24,412 nt of DNA, taken from positions 1 through 24,412 of the forward strand of contig PJAB01000540.1 in assembly GCA_002887195.1 (NCBI GenBank). The letters run 5' to 3'. The notes under the pieces were generated by a model. The model ran no database searches. It worked only from the letters and a program-made list of their open reading frames with translations, and was not told the DNA's origin. The translations under genes were made by a program, and so were the position numbers. The DNA is from Chrysochromulina parva (lineage: Eukaryota; Haptophyta; Prymnesiales; Chrysochromulinaceae). Below, piece after piece: positions 1 to 9,700 of the stretch; within the stretch, counting starts at the first letter, position 1, and every line of letters starts with the position of its first letter.

Positions 1-344
1 CCGCTCCCAGAGCGCCTCCCCGCGCCTGCTCGAAAGCGGTCGGCGAAATGAAGGCGCGTGCGGCAGACGCGTAGCGGCCGGCAGTGCGGCCGGAGCCCCC
101 GATAAGCTCGAGACGCGAGACCGGTACTGTAGGGCACGCAGGATTAGGTGTAGAGGAGGGGCGTGGGCCTCCAATAGTTTGGGGTTCGTCGACCGTCGAG
201 GTAGTCCCTCGTGCGGTCCTTTGGTGTGTTCACGCTGAAGGGCGTGAATATGCAATGAATGAAAATCGAAAAAGTGAGGACACAGAAAGGATGTTCCAGA
301 AGGTGTGATCCGGTGAGCGTCTCCACCGAGTACATGTATCAGAC
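1..344. other. Left-edge flank with no supported gene
   Basis: This is the 3' flank of the SWEET gene, which reads leftward. Only short open frames with no recognisable domain cross it, and their composition does not look coding. Towards base 240-300 it is more A-rich than the genes, which would suit a 3' UTR or polyadenylation region, but no definite signal can be named. Confidence 0.5.
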
Positions 345-1064
345 TCAGTGCGGTACGGGGATGGTCACCTCGAGGACTTCCGCTCTCACCAGTCGTTCGC
401 CGCTGAGCTTCCAGACGCAGAGCTTGACCATGCAGACTGTGCCAGCGAGTGCGAAGCCGGCGACGTTCGGAATCCATATGGCCGACAGGCCCGCCGTTAG
501 GCCGTAGACCGACCAGAAGAAGCTGCACAGCGAGCCCGTGACGGCCAGAGGCAGTGAGATCTTGCGCGCATCTCGTGTCCTCACTGCCCTCACGGCTTCG
601 ATACAGGGAGAGGAGAATTGGACGATGCATAGACAAATGCAGGTGTTCCCTAAGATGGCCCCACGAAGTGTGTGGTCCTTTATCACGAAATCGCTGACAC
701 AGACCAGCAGCAAGACGAGCAGAAGTAGAATGCCACCGATCGTGATCCACTCGGTCATGGCGGCCGTTCGAGGATCATCACAGAGACGAAGAGCAGTGAT
801 GACGCAGAATGCGTTGCCAAGCACTGGGAGGATGTTTCCCACAAACGGCCAAGGATCACCGATCACCGTGCCATAGAAGCACCAAGCGAAACACGTCGTG
901 AAGGCCACCGGGTATGGCACGGGATCCACTGAAAGCTTCCCCACCTTACGATCATTCATCATCGTAGGGACCGCCGCAAACCCGAGGAAAAAGCCCAGGA
1001 TACTACCGGCCGTTGGCATCACGACAGAGAACCACACTGAGTCATCGTCGATGGTCGCTGTCAT
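345..1064 (-). CDS. SWEET (MtN3/saliva) family sugar transporter
   Basis: A 239-residue polytopic membrane protein, the usual SWEET length. Two MtN3/saliva repeats can be seen, separated by a linker helix (about 105-130). In the first repeat a PYPVAF segment is followed by W..YG (about 50-66) and GNILPVLGN. In the second, SPCIEAVRAV is followed by the conserved W.VYG and then IPNVAG, which contains the PN pair of the sugar path. Hydrophobic stretches fit seven helices in a 3+1+3 arrangement. SWEETs are facilitative uniporters that move mono- or disaccharides across the plasma or an internal membrane; the substrate cannot be read here. The start is an ATG at 1062-1064 and the stop is TGA at 345-347, with no intron. 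The gene is head-to-head with the PLAT-like gene across 118 bases. Family assignment is firm; transport specificity is unknown. Confidence 0.85.
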   Translation of the reverse strand: MTATIDDDSVWFSVVMPTAGSILGFFLGFAAVPTMMNDRKVGKLSVDPVPYPVAFTTCFAWCFYGTVIGDPWPFVGNILPVLGNAFCVITALRLCDDPRTAAMTEWITIGGILLLLVLLLVCVSDFVIKDHTLRGAILGNTCICLCIVQFSSPCIEAVRAVRTRDARKISLPLAVTGSLCSFFWSVYGLTAGLSAIWIPNVAGFALAGTVCMVKLCVWKLSGERLVRAEVLEVTIPVPH

Positions 1065-1182
1065 ACCGTCATTACTTGTTGAGCTACGTGCTCGTTTTTC
1101 ACGAAAAGTTCAGCTCTGAATCGACACACACGAACGCGCTCCGAACGGTCATAGTTGCGTGCGAAAAGGTCAGCTCTGTACG
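1065..1182. promoter_or_regulatory. Compact bidirectional spacer with a 17-bp direct repeat
   Basis: The 118 bases between two divergent start codons must hold both 5' ends. A 17-base element, CGAAAAGTTCAGCTCTG, lies at 1102-1118 and recurs with one mismatch (T to G) at 1162-1178, a period of 60. Its core AAAAGGTCAGCT also occurs on the minus strand at 18719-18730, in another intergenic spacer. A promoter or transcription-start element is a reasonable inference; no TATA box is obvious. Confidence 0.4.
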
Positions 1183-2325
1183 ATGCACATGGCCGGCACC
1201 GCCAACGGAGTTGGCATCACCCTATACCGGCTGTGGATCCACACCGAGGTTGACAAGGACGACAAGGGCAGCTACGGTGATGTGAGCATCTGCCTGCATG
1301 GCGCGCTTGGCAGCGTGTGGCTCGAGCAACTGCATGCGTGCCAGCCTTCCGCTGGCCGGCTCTTCCCAAGCGCAAGTGCTGCGTCGAGTGCCTGTGAGCG
1401 GTGCGAGATCTATGTGTCCGCGAAGGAGGTGGGCACCCTCTATCGCATCACCGTTGCGTACGCTCACGGTGATTCTGGCTTCAACTGCCGGCCGTGGCGC
1501 CTCTCACAGGTGGCCGTGCGCAACGGCAGTGATGGCATGGTGTCAGTCTTCCCGGGCCCGCAGCAAGCGCTCGAGGGCCCAAAGGCCTTGCTGGAGCTCG
1601 TTCCGCGGCTCTCGTGGCACGAGGACCTCTACGGCAACTGCGCCGAGGCGCCGCCGCCTGTACCCGAGACGGGCCAGTGGCACTGGCCGGCCTCGCCGCC
1701 AGCGCCGCCGCTCACGGCGGCGGGTGGCGACGAGGCGAAGCAGCGCTCAGTTCAGCGCTCCGAGCACGACGCGCTGCAGCTGGCCATCTACAACGCCGTT
1801 TGCGAGGAGGAGATCCTTCCCTTGATGGACGCGGTCCTGCACGACCTGAGCATGCGCCGCACACCAGGCACCTTTCTGCATCGTTGCATGCAGGCCGCCA
1901 CGGGCACCCTGCCACGTGCGGTGCCCAGCACGGCGTCGAGCACAGGCAAGCCGCCCTTGCCCAAGCCGAGACTGAAGACCGCAGTGCCTTCGGCCCCAGG
2001 CCCAATCACGAACCCGACCACTGGCGCGACCGCAGACACGGGTGCTGGCGTGGCCATCGGCGCCTTCGCAGTGCCTCGGGTGTCGTTTCAAGACGATGTT
2101 GACGAACCCGGCGAGAGGAGGTCGTCGAGCAGCAGCAGGAGGAGCAGCGGCGGTAGCAGCAAGGACACCGAGCGAGAGTTGCAGGAGGCGTACGCGCGGA
2201 TCCGGCGCCTCGAGGAAGAGAAGTCGGAACTTATGGCGACCTCACGATCGAGCACCCGTTCCCGATCCAACCGACGCGATGGTAAGGGCAACGCTAGCGC
2301 CTCGAGTGCGTGTGTCCTCTCGTGA
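1183..2325 (+). CDS. PLAT/LH2-like domain protein with coiled coil and C-terminal CaaX box (CVLS)
   Basis: A 380-residue protein read from the ATG at 1183; the frame also opens upstream from a GTG at 1159, which is not a likely nuclear start. Residues about 13-135 follow a PLAT/LH2 beta-sandwich pattern: LYRLWIHT, then GDVSICLHG, a CERCEIYV strand, a hydrophobic LYRITVAY strand, and PWRLSQVAV. PLAT domains bind membranes or protein partners. A proline/alanine-rich linker and a predicted helix (about 195-240) follow, then a Ser/Arg-rich segment and a short charged coiled coil. The last four residues are CVLS, a classical farnesyl-type CaaX box, preceded by a basic Ser/Arg stretch. Together this suggests a prenylated peripheral membrane protein. 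The PLAT call is by pattern only and is moderate; the CaaX tetrapeptide is read directly. Confidence 0.6.
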   Translation: MHMAGTANGVGITLYRLWIHTEVDKDDKGSYGDVSICLHGALGSVWLEQLHACQPSAGRLFPSASAASSACERCEIYVSAKEVGTLYRITVAYAHGDSGFNCRPWRLSQVAVRNGSDGMVSVFPGPQQALEGPKALLELVPRLSWHEDLYGNCAEAPPPVPETGQWHWPASPPAPPLTAAGGDEAKQRSVQRSEHDALQLAIYNAVCEEEILPLMDAVLHDLSMRRTPGTFLHRCMQAATGTLPRAVPSTASSTGKPPLPKPRLKTAVPSAPGPITNPTTGATADTGAGVAIGAFAVPRVSFQDDVDEPGERRSSSSSRRSSGGSSKDTERELQEAYARIRRLEEEKSELMATSRSSTRSRSNRRDGKGNASASSACVLS

Positions 2326-2333
2326 CGACGCGC

Positions 2334-2348
2334 GAGCGAGCGAGCGAG
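2334..2348. repeat. Short GAGC microsatellite
   Basis: About four tandem copies of GAGC sit just after the stop codon of the PLAT-like gene, in the 144-base spacer before the next gene. No function is implied. Confidence 0.6.
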
Positions 2349-2469
2349 GCGCGACCAGACGCCGACGGCTCGTGTGTTTCAAGTCGAGTCACTTATTAAA
2401 CAACAGACAACCTTGTGCAGTGGCCAGGATGACTCGTGATTGAAGTGCTCGCGACGACGCTCTTTATCC

Positions 2470-3057
2470 ATGAGGGGTCGAGCCGTCCTGCTTCTCGTGT
2501 GCCTGTTCTTCAGCTGTTCACGCGCTGCCTTTGCGCCAGCACTGCTGCAGCCGGAATTGTATGACGCGAAAAGCAGGGATATCACCGTCGCATCAGTAGC
2601 CAATCAGTCCGCCACGCCACGAGCCAACGAGCCTGCAGTGACGATGGAGGAGAAGCACCTATCCGAGGCGGCCTCGGCCCAAGCTGATCGTGCTGTCGAG
2701 GAGCTAGAGTTGCTACGCGACGAAACTTGGCGCAATGCTCGCGGCTCGCTTGCAATCGCGTCCGACCCGCCGATTCGGTCCGGAGCGGTGTTTGAGATGC
2801 TCTCAGCGGAGACTGAGCGCTTTGCGCAGCTGGAGGCGTCGATCAAGGCTGCCAAGGCGAAGCAGGCGCACGCGCGTCGCGTCGCAGAGCTCACCGGCTC
2901 CGCATGGGACGCGCACGAGGCGTTCAAGCTCAAGGAGCTTCGCGAGCAGCAGGCGGAGTTCCGGGCCGAGGAGGCCAAGGTGGCGAGGACGGAGGCCGCA
3001 GCGCTCGAGCGCGAGTATCTGAAGGAGCTTCGACTTGAGAAGGCCCGCAAACTGTGA
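2470..3057 (+). CDS. Small coiled-coil preprotein with signal peptide and AFAP plastid-type motif
   Basis: A 195-residue protein from the ATG at 2470. The frame reaches 2440, but only to a TTG, and starting at 2470 places a clean signal peptide at the N terminus: MRGR, then a Leu/Val/Phe core, then CSRAA. The predicted cleavage falls just before Phe21 in an AAFAP context, which matches the ASAFAP-type motif of plastid preproteins in algae with secondary red plastids. A Ser/Ala/Thr-containing stretch follows. Residues about 60-195 are Glu/Ala/Lys/Arg-rich and almost entirely helical with heptad character, so an elongated coiled coil is likely. No family is recognised. It follows the PLAT-like gene on the same strand after 144 bases. 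Plastid import is an inference from the leader; simple secretion is the alternative. Confidence 0.65.
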   Translation: MRGRAVLLLVCLFFSCSRAAFAPALLQPELYDAKSRDITVASVANQSATPRANEPAVTMEEKHLSEAASAQADRAVEELELLRDETWRNARGSLAIASDPPIRSGAVFEMLSAETERFAQLEASIKAAKAKQAHARRVAELTGSAWDAHEAFKLKELREQQAEFRAEEAKVARTEAAALEREYLKELRLEKARKL

Positions 3058-3759
3058 GAAGCGCGAGATATTCTGGTGGTCTGGAACTGGATCTCGCTCC
3101 GCCAAACACCAGCATGACATCTCCGAAGTTGAGGTGATGAGGGCGGTTCAGAGCACACTCAGAGGGCGGACCGCATCTTAATGAACTCAACTTACAAGCT
3201 TGTAGTGAACCTACTCGCGCACACACCCGATTTTCTTGACAAAAACATGTTCAGTGTTTGGCATGGTGTTTGGAGTTTGGCGAAATCGAAAGCGAACCCA
3301 ACCTCAGTTGGCCGCGGACCACTTATTAACCACTTAGTCGACGACAGTTAAAAAGCGATGCGTAGGGCCGTAGCCGGTTAACGTTAAGCATAACGCATTA
3401 GCAAACGCACATTTGTCGGGCGAAACGGGATCGTTGTCGGGACGTTTCGCGGTCTCAGACCACGCTTCACGTTGTAAACTGCAATAGTGCAATTCTCCAA
3501 AACATGCGCGGGTTGCATCGCATCTAGACTCTTCGAAAATCACGGTTAACGCTCTGTGACTGTCCACTGCCCGAGAGCGGTGGGACACAGACTTCACGAT
3601 CATGTCACGACCATGTAGGCATGTACCAAACATGCGGCGCGGGTGCCATGCGGACAGATCGTAATCAAGAATCAAGGTGCACAACGCCCGGCCGCTAAAA
3701 CTCGATGTCATTGTACGTTGGTGTCATTACCGCCCAGCGCCCGCGCTCGATTCCAGCTT
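3058..3759. other. Convergent intergenic spacer with no gene recognised
   Basis: Roughly 700 bases lie between the 3' ends of the coiled-coil gene and the channel gene. Base composition is visibly more AT-rich than in the flanking genes. A 125-codon minus-strand frame (3334-3711) has no recognisable domain and is not called. The only local feature is a 10-base palindrome, TTAACGTTAA, at 3378-3387. Confidence 0.5.
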
Positions 3760-6700
3760 TCAGGCATCCAGAGACAGTCCCGGAGCCTCTTTCGTCACCG
3801 GCCTTGGCAGCCTGGCGGGGACGGGCATACTGGGCTCCATACTGGGCTCGGCCGCGGCCGGCGGCCTTGGCGGCGGCCTTGGCGGCAGCCTTGGCGGCGG
3901 CCTGCTTTGTTGCTGCATCTGCTCGTACGGGGGGATGTAGGCGGGTTGCCGGCCCAGCGTAATGGACTTGGCACGCTCGGATGCCAAGGCGCTCGGAGCC
4001 CGCCCCAGACCGGACGCGTTTTGCTTGTCCCTGGCGGCCGTCAGTGCGGACACATCCGTCGTCGCTCGCGGCAGCTCCCTCCTTGCGGCTCCTCTCTGAC
4101 TGCATGCTGGCTGCGCCCTCCTCAAGAGGGCATCCGCCCCTACTGCCATCTCCTTGATCTCCGTGCGGGCCCTTGATGAGGTGACAGCCTGGGGACTGAG
4201 CGGCCGGGCCTTGGCGGGATTCGAGATAGACTGCGAATGGGCCGAGAGGTCCGTGGGAGATCCAGGCACCGTCACGGTCAATTCTTCGAACACCGCGTCC
4301 AAGGAGACCGACACTGGCCGTCCGGACGTCACGGGCACCTGGAGCTGCGAAGGTTGGCCGTTCCGCTGCGACATCTGGCGCTGACCTTTCTGGCTCGCAT
4401 TTGAGAGACGGCCCGGCTCGGCTGGCTTGACGGTCGGCCTCGGGCGGTCGGTGGCCGGCGTGGCGAAATAGCCAGCGAGCTTCGGCTGCTCAGCAGGGTC
4501 AGCTGGGCGCATCGATTGGCTCCCAGCCCTATTGGTGGCCCCTGTGGGCGCAGCGACAGGCAGACCACCGGCCATCTTGACTCCCATGCTGGCCTTCGCC
4601 TGCGCGACGTAAGCCTTTGCATTGCCGGGCTTCGTGGCCCGTCTCCCATGCATCTTAAAGAATCGCGTCCTCCACCTATCCACGTGTTGCCGAATCATCT
4701 CCATCGCAAAGGGTAGCGCCGCTGAGTTGGCGCCACCGCTGGCGCCCTCGAAAGCGTCGGGAATGCCGTCGCCATCCGCGTCAAGGGCGCCGGCAGCATC
4801 CGCAAGATCTTCATGCTTGAAACTACGCTGCACGAGTGCGTCGAGGACATCTTGAAAGCTCACCTCTCCATTTTCATCTTGCTGTAGCTTGGTCAAGACG
4901 CCGTTCGGCGCGCGTACATCGAGGCCAAGGACAACCTTGATGGCCAACTGCCGCTTGGGCCGGTGGCTCACGATGCCTTTGATGCCTAATGGAGTTGGCA
5001 AGGCGAGGATCAGATCGGGCAACTTCATGGACGGGATCCGATTGTCCGCATCCGGATCGAACTCGCCCCAAACCTCTTTGAACGTCTCCATGTCGTCCTT
5101 GGACACGAGGTCGGAGCGCACTTGACCGAGCGTCGAAAAATTCTCGAGGATCACAGCAACGACCAGGTTGAGCACGACCATGCTCCCAAGCACCATGAAC
5201 GAGACAAAGTACGGAATCGCAATGGGACCACCGCAGTTGCCCTCCGCGGCGGAGCATTTCCCAGAGTCCTCGGTCACAAGCGCGTCGACCATCATGCCGC
5301 TCCAGTTGTCGCCGGTGAGACACTGCAATAGGAGCAACATCGAGCTGCCGAGCGTCTTGAAGTTGCGCTTGTCGGTCATGTTCTCTTGCGCGACCACGAA
5401 CGTGAACAGGTTGACGCCGAGCACCCCATACATGAAGACGACGAGCGTGAGGACGCCGCCTACGTTCATGAGCGGCGGGAACGAGATGACGAGCGTCATG
5501 ATCAGATCGCGGATCCGCCGGGCGCCCGGGCCCTTGAGCAGCCGCAAGATGCGAAGGATGCGGAGCACGCGCAGCACCCGCAGCACCATCGGCGGGATGG
5601 GCAGGAACTGCTCGAGCAGCTCGGACGCGAACTGGTCGAGCAGCGAGGTGCACACGAGGGTGAAGTCGAAGCGACACCAGTTGTCGCCAAAGTAAGTGTA
5701 CGGCCCGAGACCAATGATCTTCAAGGTGAACTCGATATAGTAGATGTACGAGAAGCACATCATTGCCTTGTTGTACCGAGTGAAGTTGACCTCGTCGTTC
5801 TCAATGCCCCAGTAGTCGCACGCCATCACGAACACATTGGCGACGATGACGCCAATGATGAAGGTGTCGAAGGCTTTGCTGGTGACGATGTGGAAGAAGA
5901 TCGCGCGAAAGCAGTTCGCGGGCGGCTTCGTCACCTTCTCTGGCTGTGCCATGGCCTTCATCTTCATCGTCTCGACCCACTGGGCCTGCTCAGGCGTCAT
6001 CGTCGCGGAGCCTCCCGATTCGGCAATCGCCTCGTTCTTGATGGCCGTGAACTGCTCGACAACGACGCCGACGAAGAGGTTGATGGCGAAAAAGTTGCCA
6101 ATGAACATCCATAGGACGGCGAAGATGGCGGCCGCTCCGGAGTCGTTACGGATGGGAGCCCGCCCTGGCTCGGTCGCATCCATCAGCCCGAACATGATCA
6201 CATCCCAACCGTCGCCCGTCATCATTACGAACAGGAGCATCATCGCCGAGCCAAAGGAGTCGAAGGAGCCGATCACCGGGTTGGCCCAGTGCACATAGAC
6301 GTGGCCGCCGCCGGCGGCGCCACCGCCCTTAAGGCGACGCCGGTGCGACGTCCATCGCGTGTCATCATGGGGCCACCCGTTCATCAGCAAGCCACCCGCC
6401 GAGGCCGCAGCCGTCGCCACCATACCTGCCATATTCGGCATCGACGAGCTCTCTCCGAGGCGGCGCTCGATCGACTCGAGGTCGAGGCCACCGGGCGCTT
6501 CGAGCTCAAGAAGGTTGTCGGCCGGCGGCTCGTGGCACTCCTCGGCGGTCATGATCGAGGGATCGGAGCACGTGCCGAGAGCACCCATGAAGATCTGCAT
6601 GCCCAGGATCGCGAAGACGAGCTGAAAGGCGAGCACGACCCCGACGACGTTGCCGACGGCGGGCATCGACTGGAAGAGCGATACGATGACGAGCTTCATC

Positions 6701-9700
6701 CCAGGGCTCCGGGCGAGAAGGCGCAGCGGGCGCAGCACACGCAGGATCCTGAGCATCTTGAGCTTCGCGAACATTGGGAAGAATTCGGATAGGAGCACTA
6801 AGAAGGAGACCGTCACGATCACCAGGTCGAGCAGATTCCACGCACTGGTCACGTAGGTGCCCTCGCCGCACGCGAAGCCGAAGCTGACCACCTTGGACAT
6901 CATCTCGCAGAAGAAGAGGGCCGTCCAAAAGTAATCGAGGTAATGTAGTGTCGTCGCGAGCGTCGAGTCCGGATCGAGGCGGGGTACGTCGAGGGCGAGG
7001 CAGATTGAGCTGGCGATGATCGCGAGCACGATGACCTGGTCGAAGATCGGGTCGGCGACGAGCGCCTGGCAGCCGAGCCGGAAGCAGTTGCGCGGGCCGA
7101 ACACGAGCATCGAGTAGTCGCGGGGCCACTTTGGTCGCGGAAGAGGGGGAGGGGGCGGGGGCGTGACGGTGGCGTTCGAGACGACGTTGAGGGAGAGCAG
7201 CTCGGAGAGAATGGGCGCATCGGCCGACGTGATGCTCGTGCTCCACTCGGTCGAGCTCATCAGGCTCGAGACCATCTTGTCATCGCCCCAGATGAAAAAG
7301 TCAAGTGTGACCGTCGGACGGCTCGGCATCTTATCGCTCACAATGAGCCCGACGCTCTGCGCTGGCACTCCGACGGCCGCGCCGAAGCGAGCACAGAGCT
7401 CCTCGCGCGTATCGTCGGTGTAGTCGGCCGCCCGACCCTCCGCCTCAAGCGACGTCTTCAAGGTGAGAAGCACTGCGCCTACGGCGGGCGTGGCGCCCTT
7501 TTCGGCCGCGTCGTCATTCTTCTCATCCCCGTTGGCCGGATCCGTTTCGGCAGGCGCTGCCTGTGCGTCCCCCTCCTCCTCGTCGGGGCTAGCGAAGGCG
7601 TTGAGCAGCACCGCAACGAAGAGGTTGACGATGACGAAGCAGCCGACGATGACGACGATCACGCAGTAGATGATGGCTGGACCGCCAACGATGGCATATG
7701 CAGGTTGCACGATGTCCACCCAACCGCCCGTCATCATGATGAAGCAAGTCAGCATCGCCGGTACGAAGTAGTCCCAATGATATCGAGGGCGCTCCTCAAG
7801 GTCGTCGGGGCAACTGCCGCCCGGGCACACCTGGTTCGAGTAGCCCGTGCTCGGCGCATAGATGCCCGCGAAGAGCGTCATGCCGAGCAATCCAAAGATC
7901 AGAAGGACGAGACCCATCAGGACGCCGATGTTGCCCAGCTGCGGCAGCGTCTTACCCAAAGTGACAATGATCTTGTACAGGCCCTTCCACGACTTCATCA
8001 GGCGCAAAATGCGCAGGATACGGAGCATTCGCAGAATGCGGAGGAAGGAGAAGTTGGCGCCGGGCCCCGCAATCAGCGTGATGACCATCTCGAAGATCGA
8101 CAAGGAGACGATGGTCCCGTCGAGTTGATTCCACCCATCAGCCCAGTAATTGGCGCACCCGATGCCGAGGAGCTTGCCGAACATCTCGATGATGAAGGCC
8201 CAAGAGACCATTGTCGCCTTGTTCTCGAGGTCCATGGCGTACTCCTCGCTCATCCCATAATAGGGCGCGCACATCAGGTACAAGTTGTACACCACCAGCC
8301 CCGTCGAGAGGTTGCCGACCAGCTCGCCGGTCATAAACTGGCCGAATTTGTCCCGCACCGTGCCGGGCGCGGGCGCGCAGTCACAGCAGCCGCGTTCCTT
8401 TGCGACCTCCTCACCCACCACAGTGAGGTCCGACTTTTCGGTGCCCTCCTTGAGTAGCGCCTCTTCCTCCGTTGGCCCCTGGGGCGCCGGGACGGGCGCG
8501 CCGCCCCCCATCGCGAAGGCGGCGAACTTTGCAAGTTTGGCCGCCTTCAGCGCCTTATCGATGGCGTCTTGCTCCTGAGCCTTGACGAACTCGTCCACGA
8601 TGACGGCGAGGAAGAGCTGCACGACGAAGATGCCGCAGAGCATCGCGATCAGCAGAAAGTAGATGAACACAAATGGGTTGAAGGACGCCATGAGGGCATA
8701 CATCGGGTCGGTCCACGTATCAAAGGTGGTGCCCTGCAAGATGATCAAGAAGCACTTGCCAATGTCGTCGAAGCCCAGCAGGCCCGTGTTGAGATTCTCG
8801 TCGAAGTACGAGCAGGTTGTATCCGCAGGACACAGCGTCGGGTCGTCGTTCGTCTCCGACCCGTCCCCTCCGCTCGCCCCGCCGCCCTTCATCCGACGGC
8901 GCTGCGCCTCCGCGTTCTTAGTCGGATTGCACGCCTGCCCCGTGTCATACAGTTCCTGATACTCGGGCGTTCCGACGGCAGCCTCGCTGTCGTCGCCATC
9001 GTCAGCCTCGCTGCTCCCACCTGCACCCCCTCCGTTGCCTTTGAGGCTTCGCCTGTGAATGTGAATGGCGAGCTTCTTCGCGAAGCCGGGGGCATCGGCT
9101 TCCTCGAAGAGCGCGTGCAGATCCCACAGTGGCGCCGCTGCTGCCGCTGCTGCCGCTGAAGTCGCTGCCGCCACCGCCGTGCTCGCGAATGAGGAAACGC
9201 CGCGGGCCGCGTGGACGTCCACAAGGGCGTCGGACGACGCTGTGAAGAGGTCGGAGGACGCTGTGAAGAGGCTTCCCGACACGTTGCGCACGGGCGTGTC
9301 GTCCTCGACGAGGAGTCCCCATGGCATCGGCAGCGCCTCAAGCCTCCGTCGGGCATCGGACACGGGGTGGCCGGGCGTCTCGACGAAGCCCTCGGACGCG
9401 CACCGGTAGTGCAGCGCGCCCTTGAAGAGCTCCATGCCCACGATGCCGAAGACAAGGAAGATGAAGGAGCAGAGAGCGACCACGTTGCTCAGCTTGGGGA
9501 AAGCCGCCATGATGGCGGAGATCATCTGCGGCATGCCTGGCACGCGCTTGAGAGCGCGCAGAGGCCGCAGCGCGCGCACCGAGCGGATGGCCGACGTGTT
9601 GCCGAAGGTTTCAGGGAAGAGGATGGGCAGCCACGCAAGCGAGACAACAATGAAGTCGAGCTGGCACCATGCGTCACGCAGGTACGTGCCCTCCTGAAAC

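Noticed and set aside
2440..2469. Ten extra N-terminal codons on the coiled-coil preprotein
   Set aside because: The frame starts there at TTG; the ATG at 2470 sits directly at a proper signal peptide.
3378..3387. Palindrome TTAACGTTAA as a regulatory site
   Set aside because: Single short palindrome in an AT-rich convergent spacer, with nothing else to support a function.
3334..3711. 125-codon minus-strand open frame in the spacer beside the channel
   Set aside because: No domain, signal or coding-like composition is visible and the region is AT-richer than the real genes; most likely chance.
5386..6114. Long plus-strand frames antisense to the channel (also 7705-8457 and 9211-10104)
   Set aside because: Charged low-complexity products mirror the channel's reverse complement; the channel frame itself is unambiguous.
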